Notes: generated by a model not told the origin, from the letters alone. Shown: positions 8,359-17,224, counted from the first letter of the stretch. The stretch: DNA of 27,244 nt from CALAGJ01 sp964293305 (GCA_964293305.1 CAXYYO010000044.1:1-27244); one strand, 5' to 3'. Translations and numbers: made by a program.

Positions 8359-8964
8359 TTATTCCTCTATGGTTGTATCTTTTTTGTGGTATATAGCATG
8401 ATATATCAACCAGCCAATAATATCTGCCAAAGTCTTTAGAAGAATAAACAGAGATGATGTTTCCACACCCAGTAGTTTTGGCAATATGATGGTAAGATGC
8501 ATGGGGATAACCCTTAGATAAGGGAGAAACATTGCGGCTGCTGTATTTGCATTTCCACTGATATTTGCATTTCTTCTTTGATTGAATGATAATAAAGTTT
8601 CAATGGCAAAAGCCCCCAATGCTATCATTAATACTGTTTGCTGCACAGCATGCCTATAATCCACTAACATAAATATAGCATATATCAGGTGAAAAGTGCC
8701 GTAGTGTACTATAAAGAATAATGACAAACAGCCATTACTACCAAGCGAATCCATTCCTGTATTTTCTAAATTTTTTCCCGGTAAATAAAGTTCAAAAGCG
8801 GCTACCAAGCCGATAAACACGCTTTGAAACCAGTAAATCCAAATGATGGTTGTAAAGTCAGAATCATATTCCTTGAAGTAGATAAAACAAAAAATATTGC
8901 CAGCTAATAGAGTCCAAAAAGAAAAATTAGTTAATGCATTTTTTAAAAATTTGGGCATTTGCAA
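8359..8964 (-). CDS. DUF6498-like integral membrane protein
   Basis: This is a 201-residue polytopic membrane protein. Hydrophobic segments are seen at about 16-32 (FWTLLAGNIFCFIYF), 38-60 (TIIWIYWFQSVFIGLVAAFELYL), 80-103, 108-125 and 150-195. WIYWFQSVFIGL is the kind of motif I associate with DUF6498-containing proteins; this is a family guess from memory. No enzymatic residues stand out. It converges on purM and is followed on its upstream side by about 200 bases of AT-rich intergenic DNA. Function is unknown. Confidence 0.6.
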   Translation of the reverse strand: MQMPKFLKNALTNFSFWTLLAGNIFCFIYFKEYDSDFTTIIWIYWFQSVFIGLVAAFELYLPGKNLENTGMDSLGSNGCLSLFFIVHYGTFHLIYAIFMLVDYRHAVQQTVLMIALGAFAIETLLSFNQRRNANISGNANTAAAMFLPYLRVIPMHLTIILPKLLGVETSSLFILLKTLADIIGWLIYHAIYHKKDTTIEE

Positions 8965-9162
8965 ATTAAAGCTTGCCAGATGCTGAAAATGCTACCGTGT
9001 AGCGGGTATATTATTTTGAAATAAATCATTTCAAAGAAAACAGAACAATTGGTGCTTTAAAAATTGATTAATAAGAATGCTTTTTAAGCATTTGTATCCG
9101 ATATATTTTAAAATGTTGAAAAGTTTAAAGAGATTGTGGCCTTCGGAAATGCACTTCTGGCA
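8965..9162. other. intergenic region with two short hairpins
   Basis: No gene is seen. GCTAC-CGT-GTAGC forms a short stem at about 8990-9002. AATGCTT-TTT-AAGCATT at about 9072-9089 forms a seven-pair stem that could act as a weak terminator for the MG2-domain gene ending at 9163 on the minus strand. Confidence 0.35.
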
Positions 9163-11583
9163 TTACTCCACCACTTTCTCTACCCTGGTTATCCTCCCAT
9201 TGCTATCCATCCCTTCCAATATGATTCGGAAAGAGGTACTAATATCGTTATTATAAAATGGGATTCGTATAGTGGTCACCTTTCCATCGAATATCAAATC
9301 GGGTTTCCAAAGCAAAGTACTTCTCAAGTCATCCGTTTCCACAGGGTGGGCAAGACTGCTGTAATTTGGCATAAAAAATTCTTTATCCGCAGTATATCCA
9401 ATGACCATTTTATATGGCATGGCACTATTGTTACCTGCACCAGGTTTTGGTGTTTCGCCACGTTTTGTATATACAACTATGGCACCTCCTGGGCCACCTC
9501 CCGCTCCACCAAAAAACGGTGGTCTGAACACTTTTACATAGGCCACATCGTTCATGCTTACATTACTTAGTTGAGACACATCTACCTGAGACTGGTCTAA
9601 GAAAAATTGTGGTGTTTGTCCACGCCATATTACACTGGGTTGGCTGGTAACTCCGCCACTGGTGGTATTTATTTGCAAGCCTGCCACTTTGCCTTGTAAA
9701 TAAGTAAATACAGACATTGTATTTGCAGCCGGATCATTGACTGCATCAAATTGATAGGAATCACCGCCTGAAAAAAGTCCAGTAGCATATTTTTCATCCA
9801 ATACCTGCACAGCCGCTTTGGCTTTTGCTTTTACCACTACCTCTTCTAGTTCATTATCATAAAGCATTTTTGCTTGTAAAGCCTGTTGTGCTGTAAACCA
9901 CCTGCTGCGCTCATCTTGACTGGTATCGGATGTGTGATATGGAGGATCCTGACTACCTGCCTGAATTTTTGTAGCTGGTATAGAGCCATTGTTAAATGAT
10001 ACTTCAGCAGTATTTGAAGCTAGGTCAGATGCTATCAGTTTATAAAAAACTTTTGCAGTATCATATAAAATTTTATCATTTTTATTGAAGCTCCCATCAG
10101 GAAGTACAATGGTTTGATCCATATCCCTGATTTTATCTTTACCTTTTTCCACAATCATCATCAATACAGCACCGGATTTTGAGTCTTGCTGAGTCATGCC
10201 AAAAACTTTTCCCCGTAGGGTAAGGTATTCTGTATCGTTTTGGTATTTTACTACAGGTAATTTTGATTGTACAATATCTTCCCATTTTATGCGACGCCAA
10301 CCATGAGTAAGCATTACAAGGTCTACATGCTTTGCAATTTTTTCTGTGGTATCACTCAAATAATAATGGGCTCTATATACATCACCTTTTATATCGCTGG
10401 TTAGTAAAAGCCTACTTATAATATTATCACTACTATCTGATTGAATGGCAGCATCGGTAACAGACAAAGAAAGATTTGCCTGTATGCCGGCTGGCACATA
10501 TACACTGAGCATATTTGATGCACGTTTTGAAAAACTGAGCGATGCAAAACCAGCTTCAGATTCAAATGAATAATCGGTATTATTGATGAAGCATATTCTT
10601 TCTGATACAGCCACCCAGTCACTGTCAAATACAGTAATAGTCAGTATTCCGCTGGGGAGTTCCTGTGTGGGAATGCTTCCGGATATGGTAGATGTAGCCT
10701 CCATATTGAGGGATGCCATATACACCAAATTTTGCTGCATAGTGGCTACAATAAATCCCTTTTTAAAACGCTCTTTTGCATCTGACTGTCGCTTTATAAT
10801 AAAGTTCTTTTTATCTTTTGCGTTTGAAATAGTAAGTGCTAAACCTTCCTGAAGTGCCGTGGGCAATGGGGTTTCATATTTATTGTTTGCCCCATCCGTC
10901 CAAAAAGCTGTATAAGATTTGCCGGGCAAAGGTTCAAGCTCAAAACTTCCCATACCATCATGCTCGGTTTTATAGCTGGTAATGGTGTTGCCATTGTTAT
11001 CCATTATTATTCCATTCACAGACACAGGAATTCCATTGGCATCATTTGCCTTAAAAGCAACCACTCCGGTTAGCCCTGTAATGCTATTGCCGCCTTCAGG
11101 AAAAAATTGTAGATTGATTTTTTGCGTAGCAGCCACATTTTTTTTCAAACTTTTTACTTGGGTTATTCGAATATCTTTTTGGTAGATAAAACCACTGTCA
11201 AAATTGAGCATCCAACGTGTATAGGCTTTTATACCAATGCGCTGTGCGGTGTATTTATAAGGAATTTCAAAACTGCCAAATGCACCTGCCTGCTCCACCG
11301 GTAAAATTTGGTGCTGCATCAGCCTGCCCGTGCTATCTGTAATATCAACATACAATGTTTTACTAATATCTGAAGCATTGATACCCTCAGCAATATATGC
11401 TTTAAAATAAATTAATTCTCCTGCATTATAGCTACTCTTATCATAATGAATATATATTTTTTCCTGCGGAAAACCAGTAGCCAGATTGGATAAATTTTCT
11501 CTAAATTTTTCTCCTGTTAATGATTGAGTGTAAGCACTAATGGCAAAGGCTTGTATGATAAAAAAAAGAAGCAATTTTTTCAT
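9163..11583 (-). CDS. large secreted MG2-domain protein with a TonB-plug-like C-terminal region
   Basis: An 806-residue exported protein with a signal peptide (MKKLLLFFIIQAFAISAYTQS). Residues about 40-130 read as a macroglobulin MG2 domain: KIYIHYDKSSYNAGELIYFKAYI, then the YVDITDSTGRL strand. A carboxypeptidase-regulatory-like segment follows (FFPEGGNSITGLTGVVAFKA, about 158-178). The region near residues 620-720 (FTYLQGKVAGLQI, ending GGAIVVYTKRG) matches the plug domain of SusC-type receptors, yet the protein ends about 80 residues later with no room for a beta barrel. It is probably surface-exposed or periplasmic. Its cargo is unknown. Proteins of this architecture are common in Chitinophagaceae. 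Confidence 0.8.
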   Translation of the reverse strand: MKKLLLFFIIQAFAISAYTQSLTGEKFRENLSNLATGFPQEKIYIHYDKSSYNAGELIYFKAYIAEGINASDISKTLYVDITDSTGRLMQHQILPVEQAGAFGSFEIPYKYTAQRIGIKAYTRWMLNFDSGFIYQKDIRITQVKSLKKNVAATQKINLQFFPEGGNSITGLTGVVAFKANDANGIPVSVNGIIMDNNGNTITSYKTEHDGMGSFELEPLPGKSYTAFWTDGANNKYETPLPTALQEGLALTISNAKDKKNFIIKRQSDAKERFKKGFIVATMQQNLVYMASLNMEATSTISGSIPTQELPSGILTITVFDSDWVAVSERICFINNTDYSFESEAGFASLSFSKRASNMLSVYVPAGIQANLSLSVTDAAIQSDSSDNIISRLLLTSDIKGDVYRAHYYLSDTTEKIAKHVDLVMLTHGWRRIKWEDIVQSKLPVVKYQNDTEYLTLRGKVFGMTQQDSKSGAVLMMIVEKGKDKIRDMDQTIVLPDGSFNKNDKILYDTAKVFYKLIASDLASNTAEVSFNNGSIPATKIQAGSQDPPYHTSDTSQDERSRWFTAQQALQAKMLYDNELEEVVVKAKAKAAVQVLDEKYATGLFSGGDSYQFDAVNDPAANTMSVFTYLQGKVAGLQINTTSGGVTSQPSVIWRGQTPQFFLDQSQVDVSQLSNVSMNDVAYVKVFRPPFFGGAGGGPGGAIVVYTKRGETPKPGAGNNSAMPYKMVIGYTADKEFFMPNYSSLAHPVETDDLRSTLLWKPDLIFDGKVTTIRIPFYNNDISTSFRIILEGMDSNGRITRVEKVVE

Positions 11584-12116
11584 AAGTTGAAATCTGTGAA
11601 GAAGTATTATATAAAGTACAAAGTAAATAGTAATGCGTATAAATGAATCATAAAGATGGTATGGGATAATATTTAGTTGAAGTATTTTAAGGTTATGACA
11701 CTGCGGGTAGGTTGTATGCTTTTATAATTGGGGCTTAGTAATACTGAAAGCCTTATTTTTTTAAGCACCAATAAAATACAGCGGGATTAGCGGTACACGT
11801 AATGGTTTAAAAAAATATAAAATTGGTGTTTTTTTATAAATTTTTCTACTTGATTAACGCAAAGCCTTTCTGCTTTTTGTCATAAAATTAAAATGTGCCT
11901 TTAGTGGCAACTGGCTTGAATGGGATAATATTTAGTTGAATTTGCTGCATATAGATTAAATATTTTTGCCTGTCAAAGTTGCTATTTGCTCCCACGTATC
12001 AATTACTTTTTTAATTCATTACTAAACAAAGGTATTTCTATATCATAAGTGAGAGCTTAGGTTTAAAATTCTGAATTTTTATTCTAGTAATATTTGATCG
12101 AGATACTGCCATACGG
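11584..12116. other. noncoding gap before the defence operon
   Basis: There is no coding region in these 530 bases. They hold the upstream region of the MG2-domain gene, a 21-base direct repeat (11661-11681 and 11920-11940), and AT-rich DNA after the methylase stop. No clear intrinsic terminator for the defence operon was seen. Confidence 0.5.
11661..11940. repeat. 21-base perfect direct repeats enclosing 238 bases
   Basis: The repeat begins ATGGGATAATATTT and ends AGTTGAA; copies lie at 11661-11681 and 11920-11940. The enclosed segment is noncoding and slightly richer in G and C in its middle (GCGGGATTAGCGGTACACG). The pair lies just outside the 3' end of the defence operon. It could be the footprint of a small element or a duplicated regulatory word. 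No matching copy was found at the other end of the operon. Confidence 0.7.
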
Positions 12117-14789
12117 TTAATGTGTGGTGCTGTTTATGCGTCTTATAATGTCTTTGCTTTTTATATTGCTTAAAGTTATGCGGTTGCGAATGGGGTTATC
12201 CTGCCCTTGTAGCCATTTGTAGCAGTCGCCTATTATTTTGGCGTTGGCTTCTTTGTTGGCATTATCGCTGGTATCTATTTGCTTAAAATGTTGGCTGGTA
12301 TCTATAAACTGCAATACATCTATTTCTAACTCTTGCATATGCTGGGTAAAGTACAACTCGTAAACCATCATATTAGCTACATCTTCAAACACAGGGGCTA
12401 TGCTGGCATTATCTGTAAAGCTGTTTACTGGTGGTTGGGTTACGTCATTTAAGAATGTGAGGTAATCTGCTAAGATTTCAATTTTTTGAATAGTTAATTC
12501 ATCTGCAATTTTTGGAATAGGCAATTGCTCAACAAATATTTTACTCCATTGGTTTGTGCCTTGCCCTGTACTGGATGATACCTTATCTAAATACCATTCC
12601 ATCGCCTTTGAGTTTAAGAAAACCAATAAATATTTATTTAGTTTTTCATTACTTGCTAAAATATAAGCAGGTGCTGTAACATACTTTTTTGTATTATCTA
12701 AAGCAAAAGCTGGCTTATCAGAAATCGCTAACCAAATTAATTTTTCTTTGCCAAATATTGGATGATAAGCAATATTATCTTGAAAGTCATACCAAGTATA
12801 ATCACCTGGCTTTCTTCCTTTCCATTCACCATCTTTATTGTTATCCCAATTGTCTGGTTTCGGTTCTAAACTCTCTCTAAATTTTTCAAGATGATTTGTA
12901 ATAGCAGGATATGTTTCTGTTTTAAAACCTCTTCTGGTAAAAATCACATAATTATCATTAAAGCTAAATCCGTACTTTCTTATTTCTCTTCCTCTAAGTA
13001 ATGCTTTGATAATTTCTTCACTTTTTGGGTCTTCTCTGATTAGTTCTTCTCTTTTTTCTGCATCAATAAAAAAAGCATCATTAAAGCCTGTTAAAAAACC
13101 TCTGTAAAAGTCAACATCCCAATTTTTTAATTGTACACCATTTTTTTCAATTTCATTTTTAATAATAAAATCGTCTTTGCTCAATATTATCCAACCATCA
13201 TCTGAAGGTTCTTTTATTTCAATTGCATTGTTTTGAAAATACTCGTAAATATTTGTACCTAAGCTGTAATCTGCCTTTACTGCAACTGCTTTGAATGGCG
13301 TTGTTTGTTGGTTATTCTTACTAAGAATAATATTTGTTTCAACTGTAGCCGTTTGAAATATCTTAGTGTCTTCAAAATTTAGTAAAGAAATAGTTAGTGT
13401 TTGCTCTCTAAAATAGTTTCGCATTAATTCACCAAACTTAGTCCGCATCCAAGTATTACTTGTAATGTAGGTAAGCACACCATTTGGTTTTAATAAATTA
13501 AATCCTTGCTCATAAAACAAGCAATAAATATCACCAGTACGGGTAAAGGTTTTATAATTGGCTCTTTCTAATCTATTGGCATCCTCACCCATTTTTTGCA
13601 ATTGTATATAAGGAGGGTTGCCAATTACAATATCAAAACCACCATCAGCAAACACATCGGCAAATAATAGATGCCATAAAAAATAAGGCTTTGCTGTTTT
13701 ATTTTCTAATTCGTGTAGGGCTTTTCGGGTATTGTTGAGGGCTTCTAAATCGCTGTGTAGTTTTTCTATTTTGCGTTTAGTTGCCAGCTTAATACTCGGG
13801 TCGGTTAACTTTGGTGCATTGGCTATTTGTATGGTTAAGGCGTTTTGCCAAAGCTCTAAGTTGTAATCAATATGGTTGTGTATGGTTTGGTTTACTTTTT
13901 CTTTCTTTTCTGCTTTTTTTACAGGGTCGGTTTCAATAAAAAAATCATTCATTAATTTTTGTAAATCATTGTCTCTTAAAACAGTATTATCGGTTAGTTT
14001 TAATTGGGGGTTGGTAATGTTTCCAAAAATATCTTTTTGAGGTTCGTAAATGTTAGTGGTTCTGGTAATGGTGTGTACCTTACTTAAATCTATTTCTTCA
14101 AAACGTTCTAACAGGCTGTTTCCTTGCATAATTTTATAATCCAAATTCGGCAAAGGTTGTGGTACTTCTTCATCTACCACCAAGCTCAACCAAAAGCGTA
14201 AACGGGCAATGTCCACAGCACCGTTTTCTAAATCCACTCCATAAATGTTATTTCGTATGATGTCTTTTTTTACCTGGGCTTTATCCAGCGTAAGGTCAAG
14301 GGTAGTTTTGGCTTTAAATATTTCTTGCAACATACCCATAGGAAAAGCACCTGAACCAATGGCAGGGTCGCAAATCTTTACTTTATCCAAAATGGCTTCA
14401 ATGCGTTTGGCATTGGTTACAATAAAATTCTTTTTATCGGTACGGTTGCCAATATCGTCTTTACGAATAAAGGTTTCAATGGCTTTAGTGGCTTGGCTTT
14501 CATCTTCTGCACATTCAGGCAAATGGGTACGCAAATATTGTATCAAACTCTCCTGACACATATAATGTACAATTTCCTTTGGTGTATAAAATGCTCCTTT
14601 GTCTTTGTTTTCCTCCAACAAGTTTTCAAAAATATGCCCCAGCATTTCGGGGTCTATGCCTACTTCTTGTTCCTCTGGACTGTTTTCATCAATGGTAAAA
14701 TTGTATTGGCTAAAGAAATCAAACAGGTCTTTGAAATAATCAACTGGAAAATCAAATGCATTGGTTTGAGGTAATTCATCATCAAACAA
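12117..14789 (-). CDS. Eco57I-type methylase/specificity protein, C-terminal part (frameshifted)
   Basis: This is the methyltransferase and target-recognition portion of a type IIG-like adenine methylase. From the TTG at 14789 it shows GAFYTP (65-70), the SAM motif I DPAIGSGAF (141-149) and the catalytic NPPYIQ (391-396, N6-adenine type). A long target-recognition and helical tail follows, including NKYLLVFLNSKAMEWYL and STGQGTNQWSKIFVEQLPIPK. The frame is open upstream of 14789, reading IPFLNGGLFDDE, and contains no ATG there. It therefore has no convincing start of its own and is really the second part of the 14819-15802 gene. The join is broken by a heptamer tract at 14811-14838. Confidence 0.88.
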   Translation of the reverse strand: MFDDELPQTNAFDFPVDYFKDLFDFFSQYNFTIDENSPEEQEVGIDPEMLGHIFENLLEENKDKGAFYTPKEIVHYMCQESLIQYLRTHLPECAEDESQATKAIETFIRKDDIGNRTDKKNFIVTNAKRIEAILDKVKICDPAIGSGAFPMGMLQEIFKAKTTLDLTLDKAQVKKDIIRNNIYGVDLENGAVDIARLRFWLSLVVDEEVPQPLPNLDYKIMQGNSLLERFEEIDLSKVHTITRTTNIYEPQKDIFGNITNPQLKLTDNTVLRDNDLQKLMNDFFIETDPVKKAEKKEKVNQTIHNHIDYNLELWQNALTIQIANAPKLTDPSIKLATKRKIEKLHSDLEALNNTRKALHELENKTAKPYFLWHLLFADVFADGGFDIVIGNPPYIQLQKMGEDANRLERANYKTFTRTGDIYCLFYEQGFNLLKPNGVLTYITSNTWMRTKFGELMRNYFREQTLTISLLNFEDTKIFQTATVETNIILSKNNQQTTPFKAVAVKADYSLGTNIYEYFQNNAIEIKEPSDDGWIILSKDDFIIKNEIEKNGVQLKNWDVDFYRGFLTGFNDAFFIDAEKREELIREDPKSEEIIKALLRGREIRKYGFSFNDNYVIFTRRGFKTETYPAITNHLEKFRESLEPKPDNWDNNKDGEWKGRKPGDYTWYDFQDNIAYHPIFGKEKLIWLAISDKPAFALDNTKKYVTAPAYILASNEKLNKYLLVFLNSKAMEWYLDKVSSSTGQGTNQWSKIFVEQLPIPKIADELTIQKIEILADYLTFLNDVTQPPVNSFTDNASIAPVFEDVANMMVYELYFTQHMQELEIDVLQFIDTSQHFKQIDTSDNANKEANAKIIGDCYKWLQGQDNPIRNRITLSNIKSKDIIRRINSTTH

Positions 14790-14810
14790 ACCACCATTTA
14801 AAAAAGGGAT

Positions 14811-14838
14811 TTTAATTGTTAATTGTGAATTATTAATT
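14811..14838 (-). repeat. degenerate heptamer tract splitting the methylase gene
   Basis: On the coding (minus) strand four seven-base units follow one another: AATTAAT, AATTCAC, AATTAAC, AATTAAA. They lie between the conserved NDIAPKE and IPFLNGG segments of the methylase. The upstream frame stops inside the tract (TAA at 14819-14821) while the conserved downstream part is in another frame. Dropping the middle two units gives an uninterrupted reading ...PKELIIKIPFLNGG; duplicating the first unit also opens the frame. The same TTAATTG-type heptamers flank the four-helix-bundle gene. Confidence 0.85.
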
Positions 14839-15802
14839 CTTTTGGGGCAATGTCGTTCTTTTTTCTTCTGTCCGTGTTTAGAGTTTTAAAGAAAAGTATG
14901 GTTAAACATTGGCTGTAAAAGTTTTCTTTTTTTGGAAAATGAGCAAACAGATTTTGCATAAAATGTTTATCTCCTCCATTCCAACCATTAACCATTAACA
15001 ATTTATCATTATTATCTGGCACTCCCATCCAGCCTTTCTTTTGCAAAAAATGGAGGAATACAATTCTACCCAACATTTTCTTTACAAAATCACGAATGGG
15101 TTTTTGTTGTTTTGTTAATTCTGTTTCTTCAGTATTTAATAGTAAAGCTGCATATTCGGGTTTGTTGGCAATGTATTCCCAAAAGCGTTTGTAATGAATG
15201 TCTTTATACTTTTTGAAAAACTCATTGTTTAAAGCCTCCACAGAAAATGTATCTGTTAAGTCTTTTAAACTAATACCCTTTTGTGTTTCAAAGGCTCTAA
15301 ATGAAGGCAATTTGCTTTTTAATTCTAATAAGCGTAGTGTAGCTGTAGTGCAGCTTTCATTTGCTCCTAAAATGAAAGAATACCGCTTGGCATTGGTGCT
15401 TTGTTGAGTAAAGTTACCATCCTCATCAATGGTTGTTTGGCTGCTGATAAATGATAAACGATAGTCTAACTGTGTATCATCATCACTATGATAAAAAACC
15501 AACAAACCGTGGTATTTATCTTGGTCAATAAGTTTGAAAGCTATATTTCTTAAAGCTACTCTGTTTCTTGCAATTTGAATATCGGCAGTGGTTTTAATAT
15601 CCAACACTGCAATATTTTTATCATCGCCCAATGCAATAGAGGCAAAGCGTTCTATCGATTTGGCATTGCCTTTTTGAACAACAATTTTTTCAACTTGGGT
15701 TTCAATGCTTATTTGTTGACCAAATAATTGCAACAACCATTCCTTCCAATTTTTTTGTTGGTAGTGCTGTTGAAGATTGTATCGTAATGAGTTAAAATCC
15801 AT
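14819..15802 (-). CDS. Eco57I-type restriction-modification protein, N-terminal part
   Basis: This is the N-terminal 327 residues of the same methylase polypeptide. The first 190 residues form an alpha/beta domain with an ALGDDKNIAVLDIKTT segment and RNRVALRNIAFKLI. That arrangement is where type IIG enzymes carry a PD-(D/E)XK-like domain; here the expected E-x-K reads D-I-K. A helical linker then leads to LFFKTLNTDRRKKNDIAPKE, after which the frame runs into the heptamer tract and stops. The start ATG overlaps the DUF1016 stop as TAATG, indicating translational coupling. If the frame were restored the full protein would be about 1,220 residues, a usual length for this class. Confidence 0.8.
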   Translation of the reverse strand: MDFNSLRYNLQQHYQQKNWKEWLLQLFGQQISIETQVEKIVVQKGNAKSIERFASIALGDDKNIAVLDIKTTADIQIARNRVALRNIAFKLIDQDKYHGLLVFYHSDDDTQLDYRLSFISSQTTIDEDGNFTQQSTNAKRYSFILGANESCTTATLRLLELKSKLPSFRAFETQKGISLKDLTDTFSVEALNNEFFKKYKDIHYKRFWEYIANKPEYAALLLNTEETELTKQQKPIRDFVKKMLGRIVFLHFLQKKGWMGVPDNNDKLLMVNGWNGGDKHFMQNLFAHFPKKENFYSQCLTILFFKTLNTDRRKKNDIAPKELIIHN

Positions 15803-16818
15803 TAATTATCGTTTTTAGATTGGTTGTCCAACTTTTCTATTTCCTTTTTTACTTCTTCTATCAATTGCTGTTCGGTAGGCAAATACAATTGGTATTTACT
15901 GGCTATGATGGTGCTATTGTTTTCGGGCAATGTAATTTTTACTACTGCATCATTTTTATCGGTACATAATAAAATACCAATGGTTGGGTTTTCAAATTCC
16001 TGCTTTTCGTAGCGGTCATAATAATTCACATACATCTGCAATTGCCCAATATCCTGATGGGTGAGCTTGGTGGTTTTTATTTCAATGATTACAAAGCATT
16101 GCAATAAGCGGTTAAAGAAAACTAAGTCTATGAAAAACTCATCACCATCAATGTGTATGCGTTTTTGCCTTGCTACAAAAGCAAAGCCATTGCCCAGCTC
16201 TAAAATAAAATCTTGTAGATGGGTAATAATGGCGGCTTCTAAATCTTTCTCATAATAAGCAGCCTCTCTTTTTAGCCCTAAAAACTCTAATACCATTGGG
16301 TCTTTAATTATTTCTTTGGCATCGGTAGGCAATTTTTCTTCTCGGGCTACTGCCAACACACTTTGTACATCGTTGCTCAGTAAAAGACGTTCAAATAACT
16401 GGCTGTTTACTTGGCGTTCCAACTGCCTTGCCGTCCAATTGTTTTTGCTGGCTTCGGCAATGTAAAATTCTCTTTTATCTTGATTATCAATGCTTATAAG
16501 GGTTTTATAGTGTGTCCAACTGAATTGCGTCCGCAGTGCGGTCGTAATTGGGAAGGTTCGATAAAACTGGCGATTACGTTCTAATTGACGAATAGAAAAC
16601 CCAGTTCCAAATTGAGGCTGAAAAGTTTCGGAAATAGATTTGATTAGATATTTTCCATAATCTGCCCTGCCTTTGCCTTGTTGCTCTTCTTCAAATATTA
16701 CCTTGCCTATTTGCCAATACATTAGCACCCTTTCGTTATCAACAGAACGAATAGCTCTATCCTTTGCCGTGGCAATGATGGCTTGTATTTGCTGTATGAG
16801 TTCTGGTTTAATTATCAA
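15802..16818 (-). CDS. DUF1016 / PDDEXK nuclease domain protein (YhcG-like)
   Basis: This protein has an N-terminal DUF1016 helical domain and a C-terminal PD-(D/E)XK nuclease domain. The N-terminal part contains VDNERVLMYWQIGKVIFEEEQQGKGRADYGKYLI and GTGFSIRQLERNRQFYRTFP (residues 26-90). The nuclease signature is D221 in FFIDLVFF plus E236 and K238 in VIIEIKTTK. The start is a TTG at 16818; an in-frame TAA lies two codons upstream, so no longer start is possible. That TTG sits inside a heptamer tract. The family commonly occurs in restriction and defence loci, as here. Its exact role is unproven; it may supply the cleavage or recruitment activity of the system. Confidence 0.88.
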   Translation of the reverse strand: MIIKPELIQQIQAIIATAKDRAIRSVDNERVLMYWQIGKVIFEEEQQGKGRADYGKYLIKSISETFQPQFGTGFSIRQLERNRQFYRTFPITTALRTQFSWTHYKTLISIDNQDKREFYIAEASKNNWTARQLERQVNSQLFERLLLSNDVQSVLAVAREEKLPTDAKEIIKDPMVLEFLGLKREAAYYEKDLEAAIITHLQDFILELGNGFAFVARQKRIHIDGDEFFIDLVFFNRLLQCFVIIEIKTTKLTHQDIGQLQMYVNYYDRYEKQEFENPTIGILLCTDKNDAVVKITLPENNSTIIASKYQLYLPTEQQLIEEVKKEIEKLDNQSKNDN

Positions 16819-16842
16819 TGGTTAATTATTAATTGTTAATGT
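16808..16842 (+). repeat. heptamer tract and inverted-repeat arm, downstream side of the four-helix-bundle gene
   Basis: Five seven-base units are seen: TTAATTA, TCAATGG, TTAATTA, TTAATTG, TTAATGT. Bases 16810-16829 pair (18 of 20) as an inverted repeat with 17203-17222. TAATTATCAA at 16809-16818 is a perfect direct copy of 17218-17227. The tract encodes the last residues of the four-helix-bundle protein and the TTG start of the DUF1016 gene. Confidence 0.75.
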
Positions 16843-17188
16843 TTGATTTAGTTGTTTTAATTATTGATGTAATTAATTTAATGATTTCTATTGCATCATT
16901 ATTTATACTTTCAAATTCCTTTTGTGTTAAATAGTCGGTTGAGTTAAGTAGCTCCAACCAATAGATAGTTTCGTTTATTTCTTTTTGGGCAATTGCCAAC
17001 TTATGAATAAAATCGGCTTTGATTTCACTATGTTCTGCTTCTCTAACCAATGCACCAACACTAGTACCACTTCTTAAAAGCTGTTTTGATAATACAAACT
17101 CTTTCTTTTCAGCCTGCAAATGCTGAAACAGTTTTACAACCCTTATTGCAAACTCAAAACTCTTTTTCTTAATTATATTTTCATTCAT
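16829..17188 (-). CDS. four-helix-bundle protein (TIGR02436 / 23S rRNA intervening-sequence type)
   Basis: This 119-residue all-helical protein carries the recognisable core KSFEFAIRVVKLFQHL, LSKQLLRSGTSVGALVREAEHSEIKADFIHKLAIAQKEINETIYWLELL (residues about 9-80). It matches the S23/IVP four-helix-bundle family, which is encoded in some 23S rRNA intervening sequences and is related to the Avd accessory proteins of diversity-generating retroelements. Its cellular role is not established. Unlike the other operon members it does not overlap its neighbours. It is bracketed by TTAATTG-type heptamer tracts, a 20-base imperfect inverted repeat and a 10-base direct repeat, so it looks inserted between the helicase and nuclease genes. 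Confidence 0.88.
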   Translation of the reverse strand: MNENIIKKKSFEFAIRVVKLFQHLQAEKKEFVLSKQLLRSGTSVGALVREAEHSEIKADFIHKLAIAQKEINETIYWLELLNSTDYLTQKEFESINNDAIEIIKLITSIIKTTKSNINN

Positions 17189-17189
17189 T

Positions 17190-17224
17190 CAATTACTAAT
17201 TTACAATTAACCATTAATAATTAT
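17190..17224 (-). repeat. heptamer tract and inverted-repeat arm, upstream side of the four-helix-bundle gene
   Basis: Five seven-base units are seen on the plus strand: CAATTAC, TAATTTA, CAATTAA, CCATTAA, TAATTAT. They are oriented opposite to the tract at 16808-16842. The helicase stop codon (17214-17216) lies within it. The part reading TTAATTGTAAATTAGTAATT on the minus strand also matches the methylase tract at 18 of 20 bases. Confidence 0.75.

Noticed and set aside
9136..9570. 144-codon plus-strand ORF
   Set aside because: It lies almost wholly antisense to the MG2-domain gene, whose frame has clear domains; the plus-strand product has no recognisable features.
14787..14789. TTG as an independent start for the methylase C-terminal part
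   Set aside because: The same frame is open further upstream and encodes the conserved IPFLNGG segment, so the TTG is internal; the gene is better read as frameshifted.
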